A DNA stretch of 64,000 bases from Mycolicibacterium moriokaense (GTDB lineage: Bacteria > Actinomycetota > Actinomycetes > Mycobacteriales > Mycobacteriaceae). Positions 24,655-32,951 of the stretch are shown piece after piece (the stretch's first letter is position 1; every line of letters starts with the position of its first letter). The notes under the pieces are model-generated. The model did no database searches. It was not told the origin of the DNA and was given only the letters and a program-made list of their open reading frames with translations. The stretch spans positions 1 through 64,000 of the forward strand of contig NZ_QQBJ01000026.1 in assembly GCF_003347205.1 (NCBI RefSeq), read 5' to 3'. The position numbers and the translations under genes are program-made.

Positions 24655-26097
24655 ATGGGTAAACACAGCAGGCCGCACCATGCCGGTCGATACGGGCAAA
24701 TTGCGGTTGCGGCAGCGGCGGCATCAGTACTGGCGGGATGGGCAGCGCCCGTCGCCTACGCGGACGACGGTGCGGACAGCGACGCGGGCGCCAAGAACCC
24801 TGTCAGCAGGACGGCCGGCGCGGTCAAGGACGCCGTGGACTCCGTGCGCAAAACGGTGACCGACGTCGGTTCGTCGCTGCAGGGCGCGGCCAAGAACGCG
24901 CTGCAGGCAGGCTCCGGAGGGGCGGGCACGTCGACGTCGCTGATCCCCAAGGGCCCCAGGTCGACCGTGGCCGCGCAGACGAACACCGGCAGCCAGCACT
25001 CCGAGGCAATTACGGCGCCCGCCCTCGATGCCGCGGCACCGGCCGTCGACAGTAACGCCGTGACCGTCCCGGGTGCGGGCGTCACCCTTCCGGGTCTCCC
25101 GGACCCGCCGAACTTCGCCGTGCCCGGCCCCGGCCCCGGTTTGCCGCCGAGCTTCGGCTCCCAGGGCAGCAACGACCGCCTTCCCATCCCTGGTGCCGGC
25201 GCACTGACCAACGGCAACAACGTGGGCGGCGTCAACTTCTTCGACATCGGCGACGACAATCTGTTCGTAGGGAACAACATCGGCACCGGTCTTCAGGGTG
25301 TTTTTGCCGGAGACGACAACACGCTCGCGGGTAATCAGGTGATCCTGCCGACCAGCTTCGGCACCAACTTCGCGTGGATGGGGAATGACAACGGCAACGC
25401 GGCTGTCAACCCGCCTACCGACCTCGGAGATCTGCTGAATCTGGACCCGGCGGACATCCTGGATTTGGAGCCCTCGGGCACCAACCTGGTCGGCAGTGCA
25501 TTCAGCTATGGCAACAACACCGCGATCATGGGCGATGACAACGACGGCACCGGCAACAACATCATGTTCGGCGCGGGCAACTACGGAAACAACATGCACC
25601 TCATCGGCGACGATTCCGACCGCTCCGGGAACAACTTCGTCGCCGGCCTCGGCGACTTCGCCAACAACATGTCGATCATCGGTGACGACCGCACAGCGTC
25701 CGGTAACAACACCGACATCGGTTCGTACGGCTTCGCCAACAACATCGGTCTGATCGGCCGGGGCGCCGATTACTCCGGCAACAACACCAACACGTCGGCG
25801 TTCGGCGGGTTCGCGCAGAACTTCGTATTGGTGGGCGACGGGGCCGACGGCTCGGGCAACAACACCAACACGTCGCTGTTCGGCGGGTTCGCACAGAACG
25901 TCGCGCTGATCGGCCGCGGGGCCGACGGCTCAGGCAACAACAACGGCGTGTACAACTTCGCGCTGGTCGGAAACGGAGTCGACAACGCGGGCAACAACAA
26001 CGGTGGCGGGTTCAATGTCGCGATCTTCCCGAACGCGGGCCAGAACTGCACCGGCCCGGCCTGCTTCAACTTCTTCGGGACGCAGTTCGGGAACTAA
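24655..26097 (+). CDS. Secreted Asn/Gly-rich repeat protein, function unknown
   Basis: A 480-residue protein. The N-terminus has a signal peptide: basic MGKHSRPHHAGRYG, hydrophobic core, and a probable AYA|DD cleavage after residue 36. Residues about 37-190 are low-complexity and proline-rich. From about residue 200 to 465 it has repeats of the form (L/I)(I/V)G-[DR]-GAD-x-SGNNTNT..FGGFAQN. Regular N-N and G-D-D steps suggest a beta-solenoid, somewhat like PPE-MPTR or pentapeptide-type repeats, but no PE/PPE domain is present. Two Cys near the end (NCTGPACFNFFG) may form a disulphide. Function unknown; surface or adhesion role is a guess. Confidence 0.75.
   Translation: MGKHSRPHHAGRYGQIAVAAAAASVLAGWAAPVAYADDGADSDAGAKNPVSRTAGAVKDAVDSVRKTVTDVGSSLQGAAKNALQAGSGGAGTSTSLIPKGPRSTVAAQTNTGSQHSEAITAPALDAAAPAVDSNAVTVPGAGVTLPGLPDPPNFAVPGPGPGLPPSFGSQGSNDRLPIPGAGALTNGNNVGGVNFFDIGDDNLFVGNNIGTGLQGVFAGDDNTLAGNQVILPTSFGTNFAWMGNDNGNAAVNPPTDLGDLLNLDPADILDLEPSGTNLVGSAFSYGNNTAIMGDDNDGTGNNIMFGAGNYGNNMHLIGDDSDRSGNNFVAGLGDFANNMSIIGDDRTASGNNTDIGSYGFANNIGLIGRGADYSGNNTNTSAFGGFAQNFVLVGDGADGSGNNTNTSLFGGFAQNVALIGRGADGSGNNNGVYNFALVGNGVDNAGNNNGGGFNVAIFPNAGQNCTGPACFNFFGTQFGN
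25780..25935 (+). repeat. Tandem 78-bp coding repeat
   Basis: Two near-identical in-frame units of 78 bp (26 codons) begin at 25780 and 25858, each encoding NNTNTS-x-FGGFAQN followed by a GxGADGSG segment. Weaker copies of the same pattern extend on both sides from about 25240 to 26000. Confidence 0.75.
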
Positions 26098-26102
26098 CCC
26101 GG

Positions 26103-26132
26103 CTTTACAGATTCGCGTGCGACTGTCACGCT
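26103..26132 (+). promoter_or_regulatory. Repeated promoter-like element, copy 6
   Basis: CTTTACA, 14 nt, TGTCACGCT, an exact consensus copy. The ATG of the acyl-CoA dehydrogenase gene is 6 nt downstream, predicting a leaderless mRNA. Confidence 0.7.
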
Positions 26133-26138
26133 GCTCGG

Positions 26139-27299
26139 ATGGACTTCTCTAGGGTCGCGCTGTCCGAAGACGACGAGTCGTTCAGGGACGGCCTTCGGTC
26201 GTTCCTGAACGACATCGTCACCGAGGAGGTCATCGCGCGCGACCGGGAGACCGGTGAGAACTTCGACGAGGGCGTGCACCTCGCACTCGGCGCGGCCGGC
26301 TATCTGGCCGCCGACTTCGCGAGCGAGGCCGACGGCGGCTTCAGCAGGATCCGCAAGCGCATCTGGGACCTCGAGATCGGCCGCGCGCACACGCCCTGGT
26401 TCCACTGGGGGACGACCGCGATGGTGGCGCACGCGGTCGAGCAGTTCGGCTCGGCCGAACTGAAGGAGGAGATCCTCGAGCGCACGCTGGCAGGCGAGTT
26501 CCGGCTCTGCCTGGGCTATACCGAGCCCGAAGGCGGATCCGATGTCGCGACGTGCAAGACCCGGGCGGTACGTGACGGCGACGGGTGGATCATCAACGGC
26601 TCCAAGATGTTCACCTCGAACGCGCACAACGCGTCCTACGTCTTCCTGGTCACCAACACCGACCCCGATGCGCCCAAACACCAGAGCCTGACCATGTTCC
26701 TGGTCCCGCTGGATCGGCCCGGCGTCGAGATCCAGCCACTGCGCACCGTCGACGGCGACCGCACGAACATCACCTACTACAGCGGCGTCCGCGTCGACGA
26801 TCGCTACCGCATCGGCGAGGTGAACGGTGGCTGGTCGGTGCTGCGGGAAGCGCTCAACGACGAGCACGGCACCGTCGAACGCGGCGACGACGGGTTGCAG
26901 AAGGTCGCCGTCATGTCCGAGCACCTCACTCTTCTGGCCGAAGCGGTGGACAAGGTCGCCGCGCGGTCGGCCGACGAGGACTCGGTGAAATACCGGCTGG
27001 GCCGCAGCATCGCCCGGATGGAAGCGGCGATGAGCACGCCGGACATGTTCGGCCGGGTGGCGAATGCGCAAACCATGCGCGATGTCACACCGGATCTGAT
27101 GGACATCGTGGGGGCGGCCTCCAGCCTGCCGGGCGACGAGACGGGATCCGTCGGGCAGGGCGCGGCCGAGTACGTCTTCCGGCTGGCAGGCCCGACCGGA
27201 ATCTACGGCGGAACACTCGAGGTGTTCCGGAACATGATCGCGCAGCACGCGCTGGGCCTTGGCAGGCCGAACTACTCGCCGCCGAAGAAGCGAGTCTAG
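26139..27299 (+). CDS. Acyl-CoA dehydrogenase (FadE-like)
   Basis: A 386-residue flavoprotein of the acyl-CoA dehydrogenase family. The FAD/substrate segment reads CLGYTEPEGGSDVATCKTRAVRDGDGWIINGSKMFTSNAHNASYVFLVTNT. The C-terminal GGTLEVFRNMIAQHALGL holds the glutamate position used as catalytic base in many FadE proteins. It introduces an alpha-beta double bond into an acyl-CoA. No electron-transfer partner or FadE pair partner is adjacent, so it may be a homomer. The leaderless-type start follows a perfect promoter-like box. It overlaps the convergent F420 gene by 4 nt. Confidence 0.9.
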   Translation: MDFSRVALSEDDESFRDGLRSFLNDIVTEEVIARDRETGENFDEGVHLALGAAGYLAADFASEADGGFSRIRKRIWDLEIGRAHTPWFHWGTTAMVAHAVEQFGSAELKEEILERTLAGEFRLCLGYTEPEGGSDVATCKTRAVRDGDGWIINGSKMFTSNAHNASYVFLVTNTDPDAPKHQSLTMFLVPLDRPGVEIQPLRTVDGDRTNITYYSGVRVDDRYRIGEVNGGWSVLREALNDEHGTVERGDDGLQKVAVMSEHLTLLAEAVDKVAARSADEDSVKYRLGRSIARMEAAMSTPDMFGRVANAQTMRDVTPDLMDIVGAASSLPGDETGSVGQGAAEYVFRLAGPTGIYGGTLEVFRNMIAQHALGLGRPNYSPPKKRV

Positions 27300-28228
27300 A
27301 GCCGGGCGATCACCTCGGAGGCCAGCAGGTCGAGCGTTTCGTCGGAGCCACGGTCGTGGATGAACAGCACGATCTGACCGAACCCCATGTCCTGCAGCTC
27401 CCCAAGGCGATGCACCACGGCGGGTGGAGTTCCGATCAGGCCGCCTTCGTGCAAGCCGAACGCCGGTATGCCGAACCGCTTTTCGGCCAGTGCACGGACA
27501 CCGACCAGCGATGCGTCGTCGGGTGCCAGCGCCATCACCGCCTCGATGGACATCACGATGGTGTCGGGGTCGCGGCCGATGTCGTCGCACAGCCTGCGCA
27601 GCACCTCGATCTTGTGGTCCAACTCGCCGAGCGCATAGGTAGGCACGTTCCAGACGTCGGCGTGTTCGGCCACCAGGGGCAGCGTGTACTTCTCGCCGAC
27701 CCCGCCGACGACGATGGGTGGCCGGGGTTGCTGCACCGGCCCCGGCTTGATGGGCGTGTCGCGCACCGTGAAGTGGTTGCCCGCGAAGTCGATTCGCTGG
27801 TCGGCGAATGCCTGGCGCAGGATCTCCAGGGTCTCGCCGAGGCGTTCGGAGCGTTGCGCGAACGTGCCCCAGTCCAGGCCGACACGCATGTGCTCGTCGT
27901 CGATGGAGCCGCTGCCGATGCCGAGCTGAAGCCGGCCCGCCGAGATCTGGTCCAGCGTCGTCGCCATCTTTGCCAGGACCGCGGGATGGCGAAACTGGTT
28001 GCACAACACCATGTGTCCCACCTGGATGCGCTCGGTGCGGCTGAGCAGCGCCGTCGCCAGCGTCCACGCCTCCAGCGACGGGTAGTCGGGCGCGCCCGGC
28101 GCGTAGAGATGGTCATAGAGCCACAGTGAGTCGATGCCCAACTGTTCGCAACGCAACGCGCGGTGCAGGACATCGGAGTAGCTGAAGCCCATCTGCGGCA
28201 GGTAGACGCCGATCTCGGCTCTGGTCAT
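27296..28228 (-). CDS. LLM-class F420-dependent oxidoreductase
   Basis: A 310-residue luciferase-like oxidoreductase starting MTRAEIGVYLPQMGFSYSDVLHRALRCEQLGIDSLWLYDH. RTERIQVGHMVLCNQFRHPAVLAKMATTLDQISAGRLQLGIGSG is the classical F420/FMN barrel signature, and RPPIVVGGVGEKYTLPLVAEHADVWN is the second. Likely uses F420. Its ATG overlaps the MaoC-like gene stop by 4 nt, making a two-gene operon read leftwards, and its 3' end overlaps the acyl-CoA dehydrogenase gene. Confidence 0.88.
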   Translation of the reverse strand: MTRAEIGVYLPQMGFSYSDVLHRALRCEQLGIDSLWLYDHLYAPGAPDYPSLEAWTLATALLSRTERIQVGHMVLCNQFRHPAVLAKMATTLDQISAGRLQLGIGSGSIDDEHMRVGLDWGTFAQRSERLGETLEILRQAFADQRIDFAGNHFTVRDTPIKPGPVQQPRPPIVVGGVGEKYTLPLVAEHADVWNVPTYALGELDHKIEVLRRLCDDIGRDPDTIVMSIEAVMALAPDDASLVGVRALAEKRFGIPAFGLHEGGLIGTPPAVVHRLGELQDMGFGQIVLFIHDRGSDETLDLLASEVIARL

Positions 28229-29052
28229 GTGCGTAGTTCCAACCTTCCATGGCTGATGGTGGTGGCGCCGCAGGCGGCGGCCTCGAATGCGAAGGAACGT
28301 TCGTCGATGCCGAAGGCACACACCGTGAGATCGCTGTCCAACGGGGTGGGGGAGGAAAACCGCACCGCCACCCGCGACACCCGACCCGGATCGTCGACTC
28401 CAAGCACGGCGAGAAGTCGGTGCGCGCAGACGGCCATGGTGCACAGGCCGTGGGCGAACACGAAGTCGTACCCCTCGCTTCGCGCCACCGCCAGGTCGAA
28501 ATGGTGTTCCGACCAATCGCCGGACACCTGCGCGTAGCGCCGGGCCGTCTGTGCATCCACGCGCCGGGTGGCCGTTCCGAGGGGGTTGGCGCGCGCGGCG
28601 TCGGGGATACGGTGGCCGTCGGGCATCGTCCCGAGATCGGGCATGCCGTCGAGGCCCAGCAGCACCATCGTCCACCACTGCTCGACCGCCAGGCGGCCGT
28701 CGGAATCGGTCTGCTCGAGATGCACCGCGACGTGGGTCCCGGCGCGGGAGGTGCGCATGCCCGAGATCCGCGACCACGTCGTCAGCGCCTCGCCCGGTTC
28801 GAGGGCGCGGTGCAGCACGATGTCGTGCTCGCCGTGCACGCCGCCGCGGACGCGGGCCCATGCCTCGGCGGGCACGTCCGCCCTCGCCGTCTCCACCGCG
28901 TCGAACACCAAAGTCGCCGGAAAAATGGCCGGAACGCTGCGTCCGGAAAGCACCGATGCCGTGTCGTCGAGGGTCGCGGCCGCGTAGGCGGCGATGCCGT
29001 CCGGCGCCAGGTGGCCGGGGAACGGACCGTGCCGCCCGGGGTTGACCGTCAT
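28225..29052 (-). CDS. MaoC-like double hot-dog hydratase/dehydratase
   Basis: A 275-residue protein of two hot-dog domains, as in the FAS1-type dehydratase / enoyl-CoA hydratase families. The C-terminal half contains RRYAQVSGDWSEHHFDLAVARSEGYDFVFAHGLCTMAVCAHRLL, the MaoC signature with D-x4-H pattern and AHG. It probably hydrates an enoyl-CoA, a logical follow-up to the acyl-CoA dehydrogenase nearby. It is first in a leftward pair with the F420 enzyme and divergent from a second F420 enzyme at 29116. Confidence 0.8.
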   Translation of the reverse strand: MTVNPGRHGPFPGHLAPDGIAAYAAATLDDTASVLSGRSVPAIFPATLVFDAVETARADVPAEAWARVRGGVHGEHDIVLHRALEPGEALTTWSRISGMRTSRAGTHVAVHLEQTDSDGRLAVEQWWTMVLLGLDGMPDLGTMPDGHRIPDAARANPLGTATRRVDAQTARRYAQVSGDWSEHHFDLAVARSEGYDFVFAHGLCTMAVCAHRLLAVLGVDDPGRVSRVAVRFSSPTPLDSDLTVCAFGIDERSFAFEAAACGATTISHGRLELRT

Positions 29053-29065
29053 ATGAATGGCATGG

Positions 29066-29079
29066 TAACGACATTCTCA
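29066..29079. promoter_or_regulatory. TGACGA-type operator-like site
   Basis: TAACGACATTCTCA, matching TGACGAAATTCTCA (24556-24569) at 12 of 14 positions. It lies in the short divergent region between the MaoC-like gene (start 29052) and the F420 oxidoreductase (start 29116). Confidence 0.3.
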
Positions 29080-29115
29080 ACAATGGAGAAGGTAATTCCG
29101 GAAGGCGGCTGCGCA

Positions 29116-30036
29116 GTGCGGTTCACATTCACTCACCCCATGCACAGCCACCCCTACAACCCGGAGTTGGTCACCGGGGCCGGCATTGCCGCGGTGGCGG
29201 CGGCGGCCGAGTCCGCCGGCTTCCACGGGTTCGGCTTCACCGACCATCCGGCCCCGTCGCAGCGATGGCTGGAGTCCGGCGGGCACGACGCTGTCGACCC
29301 GTTCGTGGCCATGGCGTTCGCCGCCGCGCGGACGACGACCCTGCGCCTGATCCCCAACATCGTCGTGCTGCCGTACCGCAACCCCTTCGTGGTCGCGAAA
29401 GCCGGCGCCACGCTGGACTTCCTGTCTGACGGCCGGTTCACCCTTGCGGTCGGCGTCGGATACCTGAAACGCGAATTCACTGCCCTCGGCGTCGAATTCG
29501 ACGAGCGGGCGATGCTGTTCGAGGAGGCATTGGAGGTGATCCGCGGTATCTGGACCACCGACGACTACTCGTTCGAGGGCCGTCACTTCTCCGCCAAGGG
29601 CATCACCGCGCACCCGCGCCCGGTCAGCAAGCCGCATCCGCCGATCTGGATCGGCGGCAACACGGCCGCGGCGCGCCAACGGGTGGCGACTTTCGGCGAC
29701 GGGTGGTGCCCGTTCCCGGCTCCCGCCGTCCTGGCCCAGACGGCCCGCACCGCCGCGCTGGATTCGGTCGAGGGCCTCGCCGAGGGCATCGCCGATCTGC
29801 GGCGGCGCTGCGACGCGGCAGGTCGCGACTGGACCGGCATCGACATCACCTTCAGCAATCTCGGTGGCGGGTCACCCGGTGACGACGATTTCAACGGCGA
29901 CGCCTACCTGTCCGGGCTGGAGAAGCTTGCGGCCGTCGGTGTCACCTGGGTGCAGGTGCAGGTGCCGGGGGACAGCCTGCAGCATGCCGTCGACGCGATC
30001 GGGCAGTTCGGCGACTCGGTGATCTCCTCGGCGTGA
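29116..30036 (+). CDS. LLM-class F420-dependent oxidoreductase
   Basis: A 306-residue luciferase-like oxidoreductase beginning (GTG) VRFTFTHPMHSHPYNPELVTGAG. It contains VAAAAESAGFHGFGFTDHPAPS, RTTTLRLIPNIVVLPYRNPFVVAKAGATLDFLSDGRFTLAVGVGYLKREF and HPPIWIGGNTAAARQRVATFGDGW, all standard for the F420-dependent (TIGR03619-like) group. GTG 29116 is preferred because GGAAGGCGG lies shortly upstream; the frame is open further left (ATG near 29062). It is divergent from the MaoC-like gene and convergent with the thioesterase gene. Confidence 0.88.
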   Translation: MRFTFTHPMHSHPYNPELVTGAGIAAVAAAAESAGFHGFGFTDHPAPSQRWLESGGHDAVDPFVAMAFAAARTTTLRLIPNIVVLPYRNPFVVAKAGATLDFLSDGRFTLAVGVGYLKREFTALGVEFDERAMLFEEALEVIRGIWTTDDYSFEGRHFSAKGITAHPRPVSKPHPPIWIGGNTAAARQRVATFGDGWCPFPAPAVLAQTARTAALDSVEGLAEGIADLRRRCDAAGRDWTGIDITFSNLGGGSPGDDDFNGDAYLSGLEKLAAVGVTWVQVQVPGDSLQHAVDAIGQFGDSVISSA

Positions 30037-30039
30037 TGC

Positions 30040-30852
30040 TCAGACGTATGCGGTGACCCGCGCCAGCAGCGCGGTCTCGCCGTCGGCGCCGATGGCCCTG
30101 GCCTCGGCCACGCCGGTACGTCCGCCCACCCGCAAAACGGTTCCCACATAACGGGATTCACCGCCGCTGAAGAACGGACGCAGATAGTTCACCCGCAGCG
30201 AGGCGGTGCGCAGGGTGGCGCCGGTGCGGCCCGCGTTGAGCACGGCGGAGGCGGCGAGTTCCAGCCCGGCGGCGGAGACGCCACCGTGCACGATGCCGAG
30301 GGTGTTGTTCAACGCCGGGTTCTGCCGCTGGTGGATCACCTGCGCGTCGTCGACGTCGATCGCCATGATCTCGCCGAGGTCGGTCGGCCGTCGCCCCTCG
30401 ACCTCGGCCGGTGGCCATTCGGTGGGATGCTCGCCCGCGCGAGTGATGTAGACCGACCGGACTGTTCCGATGCCGATCACCGCGTCACCGACCGTGATGT
30501 CGCAACAACCGAGCGCGTCGGCCTTGCCTCTGTCGCCGGTGGGGCGTGCGGTCGCCACCGCCACCAGGTCCGGACTGTCCGCGACGACCTGCAGCGCGTC
30601 GGGGGTGATCTCCAGGGTCAACTCGCTGGTCAGCGTCCACTCGTCGGCGGCCTTGCGGTAGTGGTTGACCAGCCCGCCTGCGTGGTCGACCAGCACCGCC
30701 AGCGGCCCCACCGTCGGCGCGCCGGTTGCCGGGTTGACGAGCCCGGCCAGCGGCATCGAACTGACGAACGGATCGGGACTGTCGACCACGGGGGCGATGC
30801 CGAACCGGCCCAGCGCCGTGCTCAGCGGGTACGCGACTGGTGTTTCGGTCAC
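30040..30852 (-). CDS. Hot-dog-fold thioesterase (PaaI-like, two domains)
   Basis: A 270-residue protein with two hot-dog segments. The N-terminal one carries GPLAVLVDHAGGLVNHYRK and SELTLEITPDAL. The C-terminal one carries NNTLGIVHGGVSAAGLELAASAVLNAG and the PaaI-type LRVNYLRPFFSGGESRYVGTVLRVGGRTGVAEARA. Likely an acyl-CoA thioesterase. The GTG start overlaps the NTF2-like gene stop by 4 nt (GTGA), so both are expressed from promoter-like box 7. Confidence 0.78.
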   Translation of the reverse strand: MTETPVAYPLSTALGRFGIAPVVDSPDPFVSSMPLAGLVNPATGAPTVGPLAVLVDHAGGLVNHYRKAADEWTLTSELTLEITPDALQVVADSPDLVAVATARPTGDRGKADALGCCDITVGDAVIGIGTVRSVYITRAGEHPTEWPPAEVEGRRPTDLGEIMAIDVDDAQVIHQRQNPALNNTLGIVHGGVSAAGLELAASAVLNAGRTGATLRTASLRVNYLRPFFSGGESRYVGTVLRVGGRTGVAEARAIGADGETALLARVTAYV

Positions 30853-31340
30853 TTCATCACCCGTCGCGACACGTTGCCGATCACCCGTCTGACGCGGTCT
30901 GAGATATACACCGCCACAATGCCGTTGAACACATCTTCGCGCAGCCGGGTGAGCGTGGAGCTGGTGAAGACCCATTGCCCGTCGACCTTTTCGTAGGTCT
31001 CGGTGTAGTGGCCGTAACCGCGCAGGTTGACCCCGGGTCCGAACCGCACGACGTCCTCCAACGCCCAGACGCCGTGCGCGGTGGTCGGCGAGGTCAGTTC
31101 GATCTCCGGTGCGTGCACCTGGTGCACGGTCGGCTGGTTGCGCAGGCCCTTGCGGGTGAACGCGACGAACTCGTCCGCGCCGCGGATGACCTTGCCGCCT
31201 GCCGGTGAGGTGTCGGACAGGAAGTCGTCGGCGAACAGGCGCCGCCACCCCTGCCAGTCCTTGGTGTCGAGCAGTCGGCAGTAACGCGCCTTCAACTGCT
31301 TGATCGCCTCGATCTCGAGCAGGGCGGCGGAGTCGTCCAT
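30849..31340 (-). CDS. SnoaL-like/NTF2-fold protein
   Basis: A 163-residue SnoaL/NTF2-type protein: IEAIKQLKARYCRLLDTKDWQGWRRLFADDFLSDTSPAGGKVIRGADEFVAFTRKGL, a C-terminal GYGHYTETYEKVDGQWVFTSSTLTRLRED. It resembles mycobacterial steroid-isomerase-like proteins; the DTKDW block also matches the paralogue at 3159-3590. The ATG is 6 nt after promoter-like box 7 on this strand, predicting a leaderless mRNA, and it overlaps the thioesterase gene. Confidence 0.78.
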   Translation of the reverse strand: MDDSAALLEIEAIKQLKARYCRLLDTKDWQGWRRLFADDFLSDTSPAGGKVIRGADEFVAFTRKGLRNQPTVHQVHAPEIELTSPTTAHGVWALEDVVRFGPGVNLRGYGHYTETYEKVDGQWVFTSSTLTRLREDVFNGIVAVYISDRVRRVIGNVSRRVMK

Positions 31341-31346
31341 TCCGTG

Positions 31347-31376
31347 AGCGTGACAGTGCGGGCGTGCTTTGTAAAG
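31347..31376 (-). promoter_or_regulatory. Repeated promoter-like element, copy 7
   Basis: Read on the minus strand: CTTTACA, 14 nt, TGTCACGCT, exact consensus. It starts directly after the TAG stop of the TetR gene (31377-31970) and ends 6 nt before the NTF2-like gene ATG, so it separates two same-strand transcription units. Confidence 0.7.
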
Positions 31377-31970
31377 CTAGGCGTTGATGGCGGGACCGAC
31401 CCACCGGCGAAGGTAGGCGCGCAACTCCTCGCCCGTCCTCGGCGGGTCGGGCGGTGCGATCACCATCGATTGGATGATCCGCAGCAGGAACTCGGCCAGT
31501 TCGTCGATGGCCCGGTCGTCGTAGCCCACGGCCGACCAGTCGATGTGGGTGTGCTGCAATATCGTCCGGCTGCGTGCGATCGCGGCGGGTGCCAGCATGC
31601 TGCGGCTGAACAGGCTGGAGCGGTCGTGGGCCAGGAGCAGGACGAGTTGGGGCTCCCTGGGCAACCGCTCGATGATGTAGGCGACCACCTCCACCAGTTG
31701 GCCCCTCACGTCCATGTCGGCGGTGATGGCCTCGATCTGCGCGACGAAGCTGCCGAGCGCGACATCGGCGGCGGCGACGAAAAGATCCTCGGTGCCCGAG
31801 AAGTAGCGGTAGACGGTCCGGCGCGTGATCCCGAGAACGTCCGCCACCTCCGACAGCGTGGTCTGCTGGGGCCCGCGGCGTTCGATGCTGCGCAAGGTGG
31901 CGTCGATGATCCGCTTGCGCGCCTCGACATCGTCTGCGGGGGGTGCGCCCCGCCATCCTTTGCGTCCCAT
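31377..31970 (-). CDS. TetR-family transcriptional regulator
   Basis: A 197-residue TetR protein starting MGRKGWRGAP, with helix-turn-helix TTLSEVADVLGITRRTVYRYFSGTEDL (about residues 37-63). The C-terminal domain is unlike that of the other TetRs here. It is divergent from the metal-dependent hydrolase gene (32061), its probable target; the 90-nt gap between them is relatively AT-rich. It is on the same strand as the NTF2-like/thioesterase genes but they have their own promoter-like box. Confidence 0.88.
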   Translation of the reverse strand: MGRKGWRGAPPADDVEARKRIIDATLRSIERRGPQQTTLSEVADVLGITRRTVYRYFSGTEDLFVAAADVALGSFVAQIEAITADMDVRGQLVEVVAYIIERLPREPQLVLLLAHDRSSLFSRSMLAPAAIARSRTILQHTHIDWSAVGYDDRAIDELAEFLLRIIQSMVIAPPDPPRTGEELRAYLRRWVGPAINA

Positions 31971-32060
31971 ACCGCCTTGACTCTCCTCACCCCTGCCACT
32001 AAGAATACACAAGATACAAATATCGTCATGGTGTGCAATAGCTGCTCGCTGGGGGCGCAG

Positions 32061-32942
32061 ATGACTGAACTGGAAGTTCGGCGACCGAAGTTCGATTTCA
32101 CCGACGACGTGCCGTGGAACTGGCACCCGGACAACCCGGCGTTCTCGCTGTCGATGAACGCCACCTCGATGATGGCGATCTGCTTCGAGCAGTTGCTGGT
32201 GGCGGCGGTGCAGGAAGCCAAGCCGCTGATCGCCGACGCCGGTGTGCAGGCCGAGGCCGCGGCATTCCTGCGCCAGGAGGCCCAGCACTCCAGCACCCAC
32301 CGCAAGCACGTGAACGGGTTGATCAGAAGCTATCCCGGGCTGCAGCAGACGTTCGACGATGCGACGGCCGCCTACGACGAACTCTCCGCAACGGCGCCGC
32401 TGCAGTTCCGGCTGGCCTACATGGCCGATACGGAAGCGACGTTCACGCCCTTCTTCAAGCTGATGCTGGACAACGAGGCGACGCTGTTTCGGCCCGGCGA
32501 CGACAGGGTCGCATCGCTGTTCTTGTGGCATTTCGTCGAGGAGGTCGAGCATCGAAGCTCCGCGCTGATGATCTATGACGCGGTGGTGGGCAAGCCCTGG
32601 TACCGGGTGCGCGCCCTGCCCGCGATCTTCCGGCATCTGATCAAGGTGACGACGATCATCGCCGACGGCGTCAACGAGCATGTGCCCGCCGCCGAGCGCA
32701 AACTCGACGCCCGATCATTGCTGCCCGCATACGGTCTTCGGAACGCGTTGCGACCCAAGCAGTTCCCGCCCGCGTTCACCGCGGTGCCGTGGACGGAGAA
32801 GATGGTGGCGACAGCGCGCATCCTGCTGAGCCAGACGCCGTTCCACGACCCCGGCCCTCAGCCGCTGCCGGAATTCGCCGACGAGTGGTTCGCCCGCTGG
32901 GACCGCGGCGGTGATGTGACCCGCTGGTACACGGCCAGTTAG
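32061..32942 (+). CDS. Metal-dependent hydrolase family protein (PF10118-like)
   Basis: A 293-residue protein with many paired metal ligands on helices: FLRQEAQHSSTHRKHVNGL and FLWHFVEEVEHRSSALMIYDAV. The ExxxH/ExxH spacing is seen in the predicted metal-dependent hydrolase family PF10118 and resembles a ferritin-like or oxidase di-metal site. The reaction is unknown. ATG 32061 follows GGGGGCG; an upstream ATG at 32028 lacks a ribosome-binding site. Divergent from TetR 31377-31970 and followed 9 nt later by a membrane protein. Confidence 0.72.
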   Translation: MTELEVRRPKFDFTDDVPWNWHPDNPAFSLSMNATSMMAICFEQLLVAAVQEAKPLIADAGVQAEAAAFLRQEAQHSSTHRKHVNGLIRSYPGLQQTFDDATAAYDELSATAPLQFRLAYMADTEATFTPFFKLMLDNEATLFRPGDDRVASLFLWHFVEEVEHRSSALMIYDAVVGKPWYRVRALPAIFRHLIKVTTIIADGVNEHVPAAERKLDARSLLPAYGLRNALRPKQFPPAFTAVPWTEKMVATARILLSQTPFHDPGPQPLPEFADEWFARWDRGGDVTRWYTAS

Positions 32943-32951
32943 GGCGCGGCG

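Noticed and set aside
25240-26000. CRISPR-like or PE_PGRS repeat array
   Set aside because: The repeats are in-frame coding units of a secreted protein, not spaced direct repeats, and no PE or PPE N-terminal domain or cas gene is present.
26094-28067. A 657-codon minus-strand frame overlapping the acyl-CoA dehydrogenase
   Set aside because: The plus strand carries clear acyl-CoA dehydrogenase motifs and a promoter-like box directly before its ATG; the antisense frame has no recognisable domain.
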